Source: Musa acuminata AAA Group (Eukaryota; Streptophyta; Magnoliopsida; Zingiberales; Musaceae). Taken from it: DNA of 64,000 bases. The stretch spans positions 25,439,501 to 25,503,500 of the forward strand of contig NC_088339.1 in NCBI RefSeq assembly GCF_036884655.1, read 5' to 3'. Made by a program: the position numbers and the translations under genes. This document shows positions 11,205 through 22,969 of this stretch, piece by piece (within the stretch, counting starts at the first letter, position 1; each line of letters begins with the position of its first letter). Under the pieces are notes generated by a model, which saw nothing but the letters and a program-made list of their open reading frames with translations, did not search any database and was not told the DNA's origin.

Positions 11205-13902
11205 CCACCCCCCCTCCCCCTCCCTCATAATTTTTCCGCGAGGGTTTCGAGCTCCCGCTGCAGCTCGAACTGTTTCCATCCCTTGGCCGTCCTCGATTGC
11301 TTCTCTGGTGAGTTCCTGCTTCGATCCTTCTCATACTACAATCTCTACTTTGTTGTCTTGGATTTGCTCTCCAGAAGCATGCGAGGCTGATTTCTCCTCC
11401 TCCTCTTTTTATTTCTTTGGGGCTTCGAGTCTTGAAAGAACGGTTTTTGTGGACATCGACGCGTTCGGGGAAGGTCGAGGTGCGTCGCGTAGTGGTGAGC
11501 GTGATGGGGTTAGGATAAAGAGCAAGGGCTTGAAGATTTCTATGGTTTCCGTTGTCGGTTTGGGGGGAGAAAATGTTGACGTTAGGGTTTGGTGGTGCGA
11601 GCTAGGATTTCCGGTACCTGATTGAGTTGGTTTAACGGCGTTGTCGTTTGGTGGTCTCAATCCATGAGGCGAAACGTTTGTTATTTGAGCTATGATCACG
11701 ACTTTGTCTAGTGCCTGAATGCTTTTTCCAAGGGTTATTATGATTGCTTAGGTTCAACCCTTAACCGGAATTTCATTAGCTATGTTGACAGCCATGCTTG
11801 CTATGGCGATTCAGAATTGTCAACTCGTAGCCTTTGTTGCTTCTCTATCACGTTTCTAATTGCAGCCATATCCCAACTAAAAGTTAATATACATTTTCCT
11901 GTTATCTAGATGTGGTTAGGGGCTTACTTTAATGAGCTTGCCAACGTCAAGCCTTGAGTCTGCAGAATAGAAGCACGCTTTGCTGTTTCTAACCCATCTT
12001 TGATATTGCTAATTGTGGGCTTCATTGCTATAGTGATTATGATAAACTCTTATGTGCAATCCTACCAGCTGCACTAGCAATTACTCAGGCTGAAAAATGG
12101 TTCTCAGCTTTCTAATTCCTTGCCTCTTCCTTTATAATCATAGTCATAGAATAAGATACTTTTAGCATATTAATTTTTTATTATCTCAAATTTTAAATTA
12201 GTTCCTTGCCTAGGTTGATTTGTTCAGTTTTGTAAAACCAAGATTGCTTCATTTCATTATTAAGTCAGATACAACTGTCTTATATTGTACTCTGCAAACT
12301 ATTAGTTTGTTGTATACTCAGGCATAGTGGCTTTGTAAAAAATGTTATTGTTCATGTCTAGTAGCATGTTGCAACACTTTTCTCTCTCTTTTTCTTTTTT
12401 GGATTTTTGCATATAACCTCGATGTAATTTATTTACTATGCGAAACCTCCTTGCTCATGTGTTTGCAATTCAAAACATTGCAGTAGAACAAAGGGAAGGA
12501 AATAAAAGATGGAGACAAAAGAATGGCTGTGGTGGTGTTGGGGGTGTAAGGGCTAGTGGTGGAGGATGAAGGTGAAGATGAGGTTGGGGATGTGATGAAG
12601 GGGGTGTAGCAGGATAGATTATTATACTATTGGTGGTTGAGTAGAAACAGGGAATGGAAGAGAAAAATGGAGCTAGTGTGGGCAACAATGATGGTGGAGG
12701 AGATGGCGAAGCATGAAATAGTGGTGAAAGGGGATAATGTAGGTTGATTTTGGAGTGGGAAATAAAGGTGGTTGGAAAGGATAGCCATGCACTTAAAGTT
12801 TGAAGTACTTAAAATTATAATTTGATTCAATATCTAAGAATATCTTTTATGAAATTTTCTTATACTTGTCTTAAATTTGGATTTTAAAAAGGTGTTATAA
12901 ACTTTAATTTATAATCTGGAGTAGTTGAGTTTTACATCAAGTAATTGACAACATAGAGTATGTATGTACTAGTTAGTGGTGTTAGTGCAGGAGGGACAGC
13001 AAAATATTTTGAAGAATTTATTAGAAACAATGAAAATGGATTTGATGGCTGTTTGTTTGATTAGTTTATTCTCAACAGAACACAATAATAGAAATGATCA
13101 ATTTAATTGATCCCAAGTTGTTGGATGAGTCATATCTCTCGACTGTGCTAATTTTCCGTGACCTTTTCATATAAACCATGTATTTATATGCATATAGGAT
13201 AGTCTTGGGTTTGGATGATAATGACTGTGGATGGATTGGGTGCTACTTACTGTTAGCATGAATATATTTGATGATCCTTTTTTCACTATAAATCTATGAC
13301 AGCATTCAGGTGTGGTTTATATGCACTACCTGTTTATGTTTCTTATTGTTCGATATTCTGTTATAAACCAATGGATGTTGGTATTTTTAGATACATACAA
13401 GATGCTGCACGTTATAGATTAGGAGAGACATGATTGCATTACTCTTTCAGTTTACTTTAATGAAATTTTATTTGCTCATTTCTCATGACAGATTTTTTTT
13501 CTTCCCTTTTTCCTTTTTCTTTTGATTCCTGTGCATTGGAAATTAGATATTTATTCACATAGACCAAGAAGATTATATTGGGCTTCAGCTTGATATCTAA
13601 TTTATACAATATTCTTTTTCACTATATTGCACCTGTTGAACGTCACCCTCTTGATTATCAATTTGAGATACTTTCTCTTGCCTGTCTCATATTACTCGTA
13701 CTGTTGCCAACCACATGGGAAATCTGACTTTGAAACTCCTTTGAGCCACCATGGCTCGTATTGAGTTGAGATTCTTACTCTGTAATTCCTGTTGGCCTTT
13801 CTATTTTCCTCATTCCAATGTATCTATGCTTCCTCTCGCGAATGCTTTTGGCTCCTGTGCTTCTTCCACAGTTGCCTTGCGAGCTTCTTTCAGATACCTA
13901 AG

Positions 13903-16900
13903 ATGCCGAGGACAAGGGCAAGTGCTGCTGCTGCTGCCACCAATCCAGAGCCAGCGAATCCAGCTGAGCCTGAGGAACAGGTTGCTCTTGATGACCCTGA
14001 GGAAATGATGGAAGAAGAGGTTGAGTATGAAGAAGTTGAGGAGGAAGTAGAAGAGGAGGAAGAGGAAGTTGTCGAGGAGGAGATTGAGGAGGAGCTTGAA
14101 GAGGAGGAACAAGAAACAGATGTTGCTAATGGAAGTAATGCTGGTGATGCAGCTGGTGGTGATGCTAGTATGGTAGAAGGTGAAAAGGATGACGATGAGA
14201 GTAAGAAGCATGCAGAGCTCCTTGCACTCCCTCCTCATGGATCAGAAATTTATGTTGGCGGCATACCTCATGATGCATCAGAGGAAGAATTGAGAAGCTT
14301 TTGTGAGCCAATTGGAGAGGTGACCGAGGTGAGTCACCTTTCTCTTACTGTTCTCTGCGTTCTCTAGGAACATATTTATCTGAGATTTGACAATGGCAGG
14401 TTAGGGTGATGAAAGCAAAGGATTCAACAGAGAATAAAGGTTATGCTTTTGTTACCTTTAAAACTAAAGAGTTGGCTTCAAAAGCTATTGAAGAACTAAA
14501 TAACACCGAATTCAAGGTAGATATCCTTCATGTATCTCATAACACATTTTTTATGGATGTTATGAACTCCTATTGTATGAGAAATCAATCTTTTATTGAA
14601 AGAGAAGGATAATTATATTCACCTGTCTGCTCGTAATGCTTTCTGTTAAAAGTTGGTGTAAAGAGTCCCATTCAGTGAAATGAACTTGCTCTTAAAAATT
14701 ATTACAAATTTAAGTAGACAACTTTTTATCCAAAAGTGCTGCAAACAATGACTTGTTTCTTAAAACTTTTCAATGATTCAGATATATGCTGAAATTATTT
14801 CTTAAAAAGCAGAGTTATGGTTTTTGTGACAACTTTTATGAGTTCTTATAAGGTGTCTTAGTTGTTTCTTGATTTTTCCACACTTAACTGGTGGTTACTG
14901 AGTTTAATAGAGGGGCATAAGATAAAGAGTTCTTTTTTTTTTCCATGTATGATCCAGTTTTTTTGTTGGTTCTGGAAGTTATTTCTGCACTGCGTTTTTG
15001 TACCTTTAACAGAATATCAATGGCATTGCAATGCATTTCAGGGTAAAAAAGTGAAGTGTTCGACATCTCAAGTTAAACATCGGTTGTTCATAGGTAATAT
15101 TCCTCGAAATTGGGCTGAGGATGATTTGAAAAGAACCGTGACAAGTATTGGTCCTGGTATAATTAAAGTGGAGTTACTGAAGGTTAGTGCATGATTACTT
15201 TCTACCAAACATCCTTTTTGTTTCTCTGTTTTTCATAATAATTTCAGAAAGAAAATTCTGCAGAGTGTGTGGTCATGACACTTCAAATATTGGTTTCTTG
15301 CATCTTCAAGTCTCTTAAAGTTGCATTGATATTTTTTGTCTTCTACTATCTTAGGATCCACAGAACTCTTCTCGTAACCGGGGTTATGCTTTCATCGAGT
15401 ATTACAACCATGCATGTGCCGAATACTCGAGAAATAAGATGTCATCTCCAAAGTTCAAGTTGGATGCAAATGCACCAACTGTGAGCTGGGCTGATCCTAG
15501 GAGTGGGGATTCCTCTTCTAGTTCTCAGGTCTTTGTCCTGTTCTTGTTGAGATCTATTGATTGTTTCATTGTTTGACATCTTCCCGGAATTGTCACGTAT
15601 CCTGCATACTGGCTGAATTTTCACAGGTAAAGGCTATTTATGTGAAGAACTTGCCAAAGAATGTGACACAAGAACAGTTGAAGAAGTTATTTGAACACCA
15701 TGGTGAAATCACGAAGGTGGTACTGCCTCCGGCAAAGCCTGGACATGAGAAGAGATATGGTTTTGTGCATTTTAAAGAGCGCTCAATGGCCATGAAGGCA
15801 CTCAAGAACACAGAGAAATATGAAATTGATGGTGATACTTGTGCTATTTTCTTTACATTTCTGGTTGCCATAAGCTGCGTATTTTCCTCGTGTCATAACA
15901 TTTCCCTTTATGGGATAGGTGATGTTCTCGACTGTTCACTAGCAAAGCCTCCAGCAGACAATAAAAAAGTTGAAGCAGGATCAAGCGCTCAAAAAGCTGC
16001 TTTGCTGCCAAATTATCCTCCTGGGATTGGATATGGTGTTCTTGGAGGTGCTTATGGTGCTTTAGCTCCAGGGTTTGGACAGGTATAATATGCTTCTGTT
16101 GCGAGTCAAACTTTTGGTGACTGACACTCATGCTTACTATAAGCTCATTCTCTTGTTTATGTTGTTTGATGTATTTCTTATGTTGTACCTTGCAGTCTAT
16201 GGTTTATGGAAGGGGACAGACACCTGCTGGCATGGCGATGGTGCCGATGATCTTACCTGATGGACGCCTTGGATATGTATTGTAAGTGAGCCTAGGCTTT
16301 CTTTAAGCCTCCTGCTTCGAAAGTTAAACAACAACAACGAAGAAGGCTAAACTAATTTAGGCTTGTGGTTAAACTCGTTGTCTATGTTGTAGATGAACTT
16401 AATTTTAACAGCAAAAACAACGAAGAAAGCTAATCTGATTTAGCCTTGTGGTTTAACATGTTGTCTATGTTATATATGAAGAACTCTTAATTTTTTTTTG
16501 CTTGGCATGATAAATTTACCAGAACGTAAACATTAGCTTCAAATGGGCATTTAAATTTACATCTTGTAAGTAACAGAAACTTGGGTGCTCAGGCATCTGA
16601 CTAGAGATCCCATTATGCTATCATTCAAACTAGTAAAATAATTATTGGTTTTGAGAACATATTTCTCAATTTGGTCTTTTATTCTTTTTATCATTTTAGG
16701 TGTGATATACATGGACTTTTGATGGTCACAGTCTATACCAATGTGATATATTGACATAGTTTGTTTTTCTTTGGTTAACTTATATATCCCATCAATGTTT
16801 CAGGCAACAACCTGGAGTACCTGTGGCTTCACAGCAGCATGGTGGAAACCGTGGAGGCAGCTCAAGCGGAGGGAAAAGCAACGACGGGGGCCGTGGGCGT

Positions 16901-16918
16901 AGATTCCGACCATACTAA
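13903..16918 (+). CDS. LIF2: Three-RRM hnRNP Q/R-like protein (LIF2-type)
   Basis: Eight coding exons: 13903-14328, 14400-14516, 15042-15182, 15355-15528, 15627-15831, 15919-16082, 16196-16281 and 16804-16918, giving 475 residues. A non-coding first exon ends at 11307 (ctctg/gtgagt) and joins an acceptor at 13893, making a 2.6-kb leader intron. The N-terminus is an alanine-rich start followed by a very acidic Glu-rich stretch (about residues 33-70). Three RRMs follow: about 114-190 (EIYVGGIP / KGYAFVTF), 194-275 (RLFIGNIP / RGYAFIEY) and 289-365 (AIYVKNLP / RYGFVHF). The tail is Gly/Arg-rich and ends RGRRFRPY. This layout matches Arabidopsis LIF2 (LHP1-interacting factor 2), a SYNCRIP/hnRNP Q relative that acts in nuclear RNA and chromatin regulation of defence and flowering. 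The family is secure; one-to-one orthology is inferred. Confidence 0.92.
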
Positions 16919-17970
16919 TTTTTCATGGCCCATTCATGGATCGGTCACAGGAGCTCAACATGGATTCCTTGTTTACCGACGAGCATCTTGTGTGTAGTAC
17001 ATTAGTTCAACAGTAGCTAGCATAGCTTTGTTTGTAAGCTAGGAGTTTTAAATCATCCAAATTTCTGCAAGTTGTAGTCGTTTTGGAAGTTGGATATTCT
17101 TAAAAGTTGCTTGCGGAGAGAGGATGATGATGATTATGGATCATGACATTTGGGTGTTTTTGCTTCATTCTGATGTGTTATTTCTGTTGGTTTTACTGTT
17201 GCCTCACAAACTCCAGCAGTATAATTGATGTCCATCATCCAAACATATCTTGATTCTTCCAGGTTGCGTGTGATCTTGCTAATACACATAAGATGATATT
17301 AAAACTGATCATTGTTGATGGGTTTTGCTAATACACATAAGGGCATCCATGCATGATTATATGCGAGAGGAGAACCACGATCCTTCATACCATCATCGAC
17401 CAAGTGGGGCGACGGGGAGAACCATGATGTCAACCCGATCATAGGCGAGAGGAGCCTTACACTAGTGAACAAGAAGGACGAGAAATTTCTTGAAGGACGA
17501 GTCTCTAATATCAAGAATAGTTTGTGCAGTTCAATAGGTGTTTGTGATCACTCTGCAATGATTGTTATATATGCATGTGTAATTGATCTACCCAAAAATA
17601 AATATACATCAATCGTAATGTATTTTAATTGTATTGTGTGGAATTGGTTACTTGATATTCTCGTTTCTTTATATTTGAATTTAATTCCCTGTTTATTTGT
17701 GCAAAAGATTTTGATAGGCAAGTAACTTTCAAATTCGATTGCCATATCTCGAACTGAGCAGTGAAGAACAAAAATAAATATAATATATATAAACAAAACA
17801 TAATCTTTGATAAATTAGGAAACTTTGGGTGTTTATTGCTCCTTCTCCACTAAGCACGGTGAAGAATAAGAATAAATATAACAAATATAAATAAAACATA
17901 ATCTTTTGTTCGATCCCTGTTCGAAGTAGGAAACTTTGGGTGTTTCCTAGTTCGATAGCCCCCCACCCCC
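16919..17970. other. LIF2-like 3' UTR and spacer with a duplicated promoter segment
   Basis: 3' UTR sequence runs to about 17250. The word gctaatacacataag appears twice, near 17277 and 17326. A segment of about 100 bp is duplicated just upstream of the NAC gene: gtgaagaa...aataaatataa at 17761 and 17859, and aggaaactttgggtg at 17817 and 17928. No coding region was recognised. Confidence 0.55.
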
Positions 17971-17973
17971 TCT

Positions 17974-17986
17974 CTCTATATATATG
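17974..17986 (+). promoter_or_regulatory. TATA box of the NAC gene
   Basis: A ctatatatatgat element after a CT-rich run lies about 120 bp upstream of the ATG at 18102, predicting transcription from about 18005. The equivalent element is kept near 28595-28610 in the broken NAC copy. Confidence 0.5.
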
Positions 17987-18101
17987 ATACCCCTCACTTG
18001 CGACACCACTTTTCTTCCCTCTCGCTACACTCCTCCTTCGTTCCTCCCTCTTGCTTCTCGTCTCTTCTTTCTTCTTCTTTGTTCCCCTTCGTTCGCTGGC
18101 A

Positions 18102-19466
18102 ATGGCGTCGGAAGACACCAGCGACGGCGGAGACGAGACATGGAGGTGGATGGGGTGCCATTTTACCCCGACCGACGAAGAGCTGATGGACGATTGCCTC
18201 CTCAACAAGGTTCGTAATCTGCCGCTGCGAATCCCCCCCGGCTTCAGCATTCCCGAGATGGAGGTGTACAAGAAAGCGCCCTGGGAATTGATGGTCCGCT
18301 CCAGCTACCTTCCCGCGGGTGTGTCCTACTGCTTCGTCCGCGTGCCCCGCTCCAAAGCCAGGGACAATAGGTTGAAGCGGAAGACGCGCGGTGGAAGGTG
18401 GGTCGCCAACGGCAAGCCCCGCGACATACCGCATCAAGATAGGAGGGCGGCGATCGCCGGGACTCGGAGGAGTCTCAAATTCTTCAAGGACAGCGGTGAT
18501 CCGAGAAAGAAGAACAAGAAGGACAGCAGCCTCGGTCTGCAGTGGATAATGCACGAGTACCGCCTCCACCCCGGCTTGTACGAGACGATCCCCTCCTACG
18601 AGACCGAGGAGATAATCCTGTGCCGAATCCAGCACAAGGGGAGGGGAGCCGCAGACGAGAGCGACGGCGACAGCCTCCCAGCCAAGGCCCCATCTGTGAC
18701 AGATACCCAAGAAACGCCGGAGCCATGGATGGCGGGACCTTCCACTCAGAGCATGGCAATTGACGTCCCCGGGTGTTGTTGGGTTCAATGTGGGACCGGA
18801 GCTACTGAAGAAGTGTTGTGGATGGCGGCGGCACCGGCGATCCGGATGGCAGATGTCTTTGGGTGTTATTGTGTACCTGAGACGGGAGTTTTGGGAAAAG
18901 AGCCATCTTGCGAGGGTCCCCCTGCGGTGCCAGAGGCGTTGACTTGCGATGACATTTTTGGATTTCTTGACGACCTTGATCTCGTAGCGGAGGCCACATT
19001 TGCAACAGCGACATCGGTAGCTCCATCTGCTACGGAGCCGTGGATGGCAGGACCTTCCACTCAGAGCATGGCAATTGACGTCCCTGGGTGTTGTTGGGTT
19101 CAATGTGGGACCGGAGCTACTGAAGAAGTGTCGTGGATGGCGGCGGCACCGGCGATCCCGATGGCAGATGTCTTTGGGTGTTATTGTGTACCTGAGACGG
19201 GAGTTTTGGGAAAAGAGCCATCTTGCGAGGGTCCCCCTGCGGTGCCAGAGGCGTTGACTTGCGATGACATTTTTGGATTTCTTGACGACCTTGATGTCGT
19301 AGCGGAGGCCACACTTGCAACAGCGACGTCGGTAGCTCCATCTGCTACGGAGCCGTGGAAGGAGGCACCACCTGCGGCCCCCGGAGAACAGAGCCATTGC
19401 ACTGCAGTGGAAGAAACGTGGACTTGGATAAAGAGATTGGAAGCATGTATAAAAGGCTGTAACTAA
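18102..19466 (+). CDS. Divergent intronless NAC-domain protein with a C-terminal tandem repeat
   Basis: A single open frame of 454 residues. The first 180 residues follow the NAC plan: a variant subdomain A (CHFTPTDEELM), VYKKAPWEL in the B/C region, a basic middle section (RKTRGGRW, GTRRSLKFF) and the MHEYRLH subdomain D signature. A role as a plant transcription factor is therefore likely. Most NAC genes have introns within the NAC domain; this one has none. The C-terminus is unusual: a 105-residue unit is present twice back to back (18720-19034 and 19035-19349). It is rich in cysteine (GCCWVQCGTGA, FGCYCVPETG) and each copy ends in an acidic-hydrophobic patch (CDDIFGFLDDLD) that could act in transactivation. 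Broken relatives lie at 27385-29235. No subfamily is assigned. Confidence 0.82.
   Translation: MASEDTSDGGDETWRWMGCHFTPTDEELMDDCLLNKVRNLPLRIPPGFSIPEMEVYKKAPWELMVRSSYLPAGVSYCFVRVPRSKARDNRLKRKTRGGRWVANGKPRDIPHQDRRAAIAGTRRSLKFFKDSGDPRKKNKKDSSLGLQWIMHEYRLHPGLYETIPSYETEEIILCRIQHKGRGAADESDGDSLPAKAPSVTDTQETPEPWMAGPSTQSMAIDVPGCCWVQCGTGATEEVLWMAAAPAIRMADVFGCYCVPETGVLGKEPSCEGPPAVPEALTCDDIFGFLDDLDLVAEATFATATSVAPSATEPWMAGPSTQSMAIDVPGCCWVQCGTGATEEVSWMAAAPAIPMADVFGCYCVPETGVLGKEPSCEGPPAVPEALTCDDIFGFLDDLDVVAEATLATATSVAPSATEPWKEAPPAAPGEQSHCTAVEETWTWIKRLEACIKGCN
18720..19349 (+). repeat. Exact 315-bp in-frame tandem duplication inside the NAC gene
   Basis: Units begin at 18720 and 19035; the next in-phase boundary, at 19350, starts a diverged tail. 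The two 315-bp copies differ at only a handful of positions (for example gttgtgg/gtgtcgtgg and atccgg/atcccg), so the duplication is recent or has been homogenised. Length is a multiple of three, so the frame is kept. Confidence 0.95.
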
Positions 19467-19711
19467 GAGAAACTGGAATTGTGTCTGTAAGTAACATAAA
19501 CGACACCAATTTATCTCCCCAACAGTACCATTCGAATCGAAGCACAAATATGACTCAAAATGTATCACTGATATGTTCCTGAACATAGTGAATAAATTTT
19601 GCTGACTGGGCACTCAGTAGGTGGGATATTGAGCCACCATAATTTCAACTCAAATGGTATTTCCTAAGCTTAAAACATGCACAGCATATAAAATTATCAG
19701 CGACATCGGTA

Positions 19712-21665
19712 TTGAAGCTTTCTATCCTTTCATTCAATCCAATCATTATGTGACAGCTCACCTGTTCTTTAAATTGTTCTTCTTTCTCTTCGTAACTTGA
19801 AAGAGCCACAACTTGTACCTGGAAATTTATGGCATGAGAATGGAAGTAACAGATTAAATTTGATCAGAAACCAGCAAAAACTAAAGATTAGCTTATCGTA
19901 CATTGATAAATTCACTAAGAGGAGTTTCTTTATAAGCTTGTGGTTTTGGAATATTATCCCATATATGCAAGAAATGTGTGTGAGACATTAAAGATAAAAT
20001 TGTTACAGAAAATGAAAAGCAGGAGCACTACATAACATGCACCTTCTGAATATCCTCCCTGAGAATAGGTTCAAGACTTTCCAACGATGTCTGCTCATGA
20101 AACAAGATGTCAATTGCAAGTACATACCGGTTAGAAAAAAAGGAGCTACCAATATATTGTGTAAACAAACGAAATTTTCACCTTGGTTTTATCACTATGA
20201 CAAATCGTAATGTTGTTTTACGAGGGCACAAAAACCTCATCATCACATGTTATGTGAGATGTAGCATCAATATTGATCTAGACAATTTAGGAGGGTAATC
20301 GATCTCTCTCCCTCTCTCTCTCTGGAAACACACTATTTCATCTGTCTGCATTGATCTTTGATGGATGTTGGCCTTCTTTTCTGTATGGTGAACAGATTAA
20401 GGACACTTATTTTAACATAAGAATGAAAGTGAAAATTATAAGCTGATACAAACAAGAACAACTGAAATATTGAAGCTTATATGCCTAGATGGGTGTGTAA
20501 GTCTTTTATGTCTAAGATTACCTGAAATTCTATCTTTAAAAGAGGCTTGTTTGAACTTTTGAACTAATAAATACAAAGGAGACATCAGAATTTCCAGTAA
20601 AATGTAAAAAAAGAAAAAAAGAAGTTGGCCAATGCTCCTCTGCTTTGTCATTCTTATCTCATTTCTCATATACATGAACTAGAATAGAATACAAAGTACA
20701 TATATGTTCAAAATATCCACGAACCATACAACAGCTAGAAATAAACTTCTAAACAGTAAATGTTTATTAATGGAAAACGGAAGTACAAACGAATGTACCC
20801 TTTAGTGGAACCCTTTTTAATTTAAATTATAGGGGTTGCATAATTAGAAAAAGGAGATGTAACGATGACCATAGACAGAGAAGAAAGAGATTTCGACGAC
20901 TGATTCATCTCTCAACTCCTTAATCATCAAATGCAGAAAAAAGTACCTTATTTCCAACAGCCAATGTCTGACGTTGAAGTATATTGATCACATATTAGAA
21001 AAAATGATAAGAAATGCACAGTTTAATTGATTCCCTCCCTATAGGCAGGCACACATGAAATGAGGTCGATCAGCATTCTTGCAGGAAATATCCAAGAACG
21101 TGATTCAAGGTGAGTTATGAACAACTGTCACGGAATAATTAAACTAGTGAGATCAATAATATAAGCACTACGAACGCACACTAGATTTGGCTGGATTCAT
21201 CCAAAAACCAAAAGACTTTCATGAACTGAGATATTCACTTGAATCTTCCAAGCAAGAAATCTCTATCGCATCTACGAAAGGATGGTCCCAATCAAAGAAT
21301 CATCACAATGATTATGGAAGAAAACAACAAAAAGACTAACAATCAAACACTAACCAACTGGAATATCAAGAAAGCAACAGGACCAATATATTGAACTTAT
21401 AGAACAGGCGGATCGGGCCGATACATGCATCAAATACATCAAGAATCTTGGTGGCATGATCGGAACCAAGAAGGCCGCATCGGGAACGAGAAGGGAAGAT
21501 CAGGGGACGTACCTGCGGCAGGAGGAGATGGTCGGCGAAGGCCTCTCCACAGTCGGGTTTCAGAAGAGCGGCAGCAGAACAAGAAGACAGCTAAATATGA
21601 AACGGAAAGGAACAAGAAATGACGGCGGTTGTGAACTACCAATGGGAGAAACTAGACAAATTTTA
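19712..21665 (-). pseudogene. Partial, disabled copy of RHD3
   Basis: This stretch aligns by eye with the intact RHD3 gene on the same strand: 19712-19740 with 38221-38249, 19741-20255 with 38652-39170, about 20418-20548 with 39173-39312, and 20549-21665 with 43486-44740. It keeps the leader exon, part of coding exon 5 and exons 6 to 9. Exons 1-4 and everything after exon 9 are missing. Two lesions are visible: the exon 6 acceptor CAG/GTGATG has become CATGTGATG, and a base is missing in the exon 6 block encoding VIRDKTK (catacgtg became catagtg), shifting the frame. Part of exon 5 is fused directly to upstream DNA at about 20549. Intron 5 here is about 150 bp longer than in the intact gene, so the fragment is not a simple copy of today's gene. 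Confidence 0.88.
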
Positions 21666-22180
21666 AGTTGAACTAATCCAATTATAATAATTTTACATTA
21701 TATTATAGTATTTTTAATAATAATAATAATAATAATACTATAATATAATATAAAAATATCGTGTTATAGTATTACTATATTACATGTTTTTACTAAATAT
21801 AATTGTCCTAATATTACATTATATTATAATTTTTAGTATTATTGAAAATACTATAAAGGAGTGTAAAAACATAAGAAATATAATTTTTTGTAAAAATTAT
21901 ATAAAGATATGATTATGTTAATAAATATATATTTTTTATAAAATTTATCATAAAAATATGATTTTTAATAAAAATTATATAAAGATATGACTATAAATAT
22001 AATATAGTCGATTATGTTAAATCATGAAATTATTAATTTATCATTTGAAGGTTGAAAATGTCAAATAAAAGAATTGATAGAATCATCGTTAAAAGAAAAT
22101 TCGGAGATCGAGCATCCAAGCTACAAAGATTTCAAACATAGCTAACAAAATAAAGTAGAATAAAAGAAACCAAAATGATA
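21666..22180. repeat. AT-rich copy of the DNA upstream of RHD3
   Basis: The duplication continues beyond the leader into AT-rich upstream DNA: 21666-22180 parallels about 44735-45590. Shared landmarks include tcgattatgttaaatc, ttgaaaatgtcaaataaaag and agatttcaaacata. It includes an AAT/TAA trinucleotide run at about 21712-21737 that differs in length from its partner. The right-hand copy is several hundred bases longer. Confidence 0.75.
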
Positions 22181-22249
22181 AAGAAATTTCATATGTTTTG
22201 AATATATATATATATATATATATATATTGTTTTTATTATTATGATTGAT

Positions 22250-22925
22250 ATTTTTTTAAACAATTATTTATGAAGAATAATAATAAGAAACTTTATCAAA
22301 CATAATATCTTGAGATACAATATACCTATGTGTTCGTGGATCCATACATTTATAATATTTCTTTCTTTCATCGTAGTCAATAAAAATATATTTCTTAGCT
22401 TTAGCATCAAGTTTGTTTTTTTTTTTGTCTAGTATGTATACATAACACGAAGAGCATATAGTTTTTTACTAAACATAAGCTCATAGAAATTCTTTGTATG
22501 AAGCCAATATTTATAAATTTCCATGTCGAATCTTTCATAAAGTTATACCATTTTGTTGTGATGTATTTGTATATATAAGTTCCTTTTGATATCATGCTCT
22601 TTGCAAAAAGAGAAGTATTTATCAGAAGTAAACTCTTCACCATTATCCGTGTATAATCTTTTAATTTTTCTTTAAAAGAACTTTCGATTGTTAACTTGAA
22701 CTCTTGAAATTAAAAAAAAAAATTCATAAAATAAACCCAAGTGATCCTTGTAAAATCATCAATAGAGATAAGCATATAACGAGAACATGAATAAAATGGT
22801 GTTTGAGTAGAGCCCATTAAATCGTCATGAATAAACTCCAATAAAAATTTACATTTTGAAAGTGATATATCAAAAGATTGTCTATGTGCTTTGTCTTATT
22901 GACACCCTTCGTAAACTTCATTACC
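22250..22925 (-). mobile_element. Decayed Ty1/copia integrase fragment
   Basis: The minus strand shows the copia integrase order, broken by stops and frameshifts. From 22925 downwards: a GKAHRQSFDIS-like pre-integrase block, an IDDFTRITWVYF block (about 22745-22770), the catalytic TDNGEEFTSD block (about 22620-22660) and an AKKYIFIDYDERKKYYKC block (about 22340-22400). No LTRs, reverse transcriptase or complete frame were found nearby. It sits at the right edge of the duplicated RHD3 upstream DNA. Confidence 0.75.
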
Positions 22926-22969
22926 ACTAAAAATAGTAAGATCGAGTAGAGCTCATTAATTTTTTTCAT

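Noticed and set aside
13810..14238. 142-codon minus-strand ORF opposite the acidic LIF2-like exon
   Set aside because: It is the reverse reading of the Glu-rich run (Phe/Leu-rich), a usual shadow.
17994..19613. 539-codon minus-strand ORF opposite the NAC gene
   Set aside because: Long because the plus-strand gene is GC-rich and internally repeated. The product has no family signature, while the plus strand encodes a clear NAC domain.
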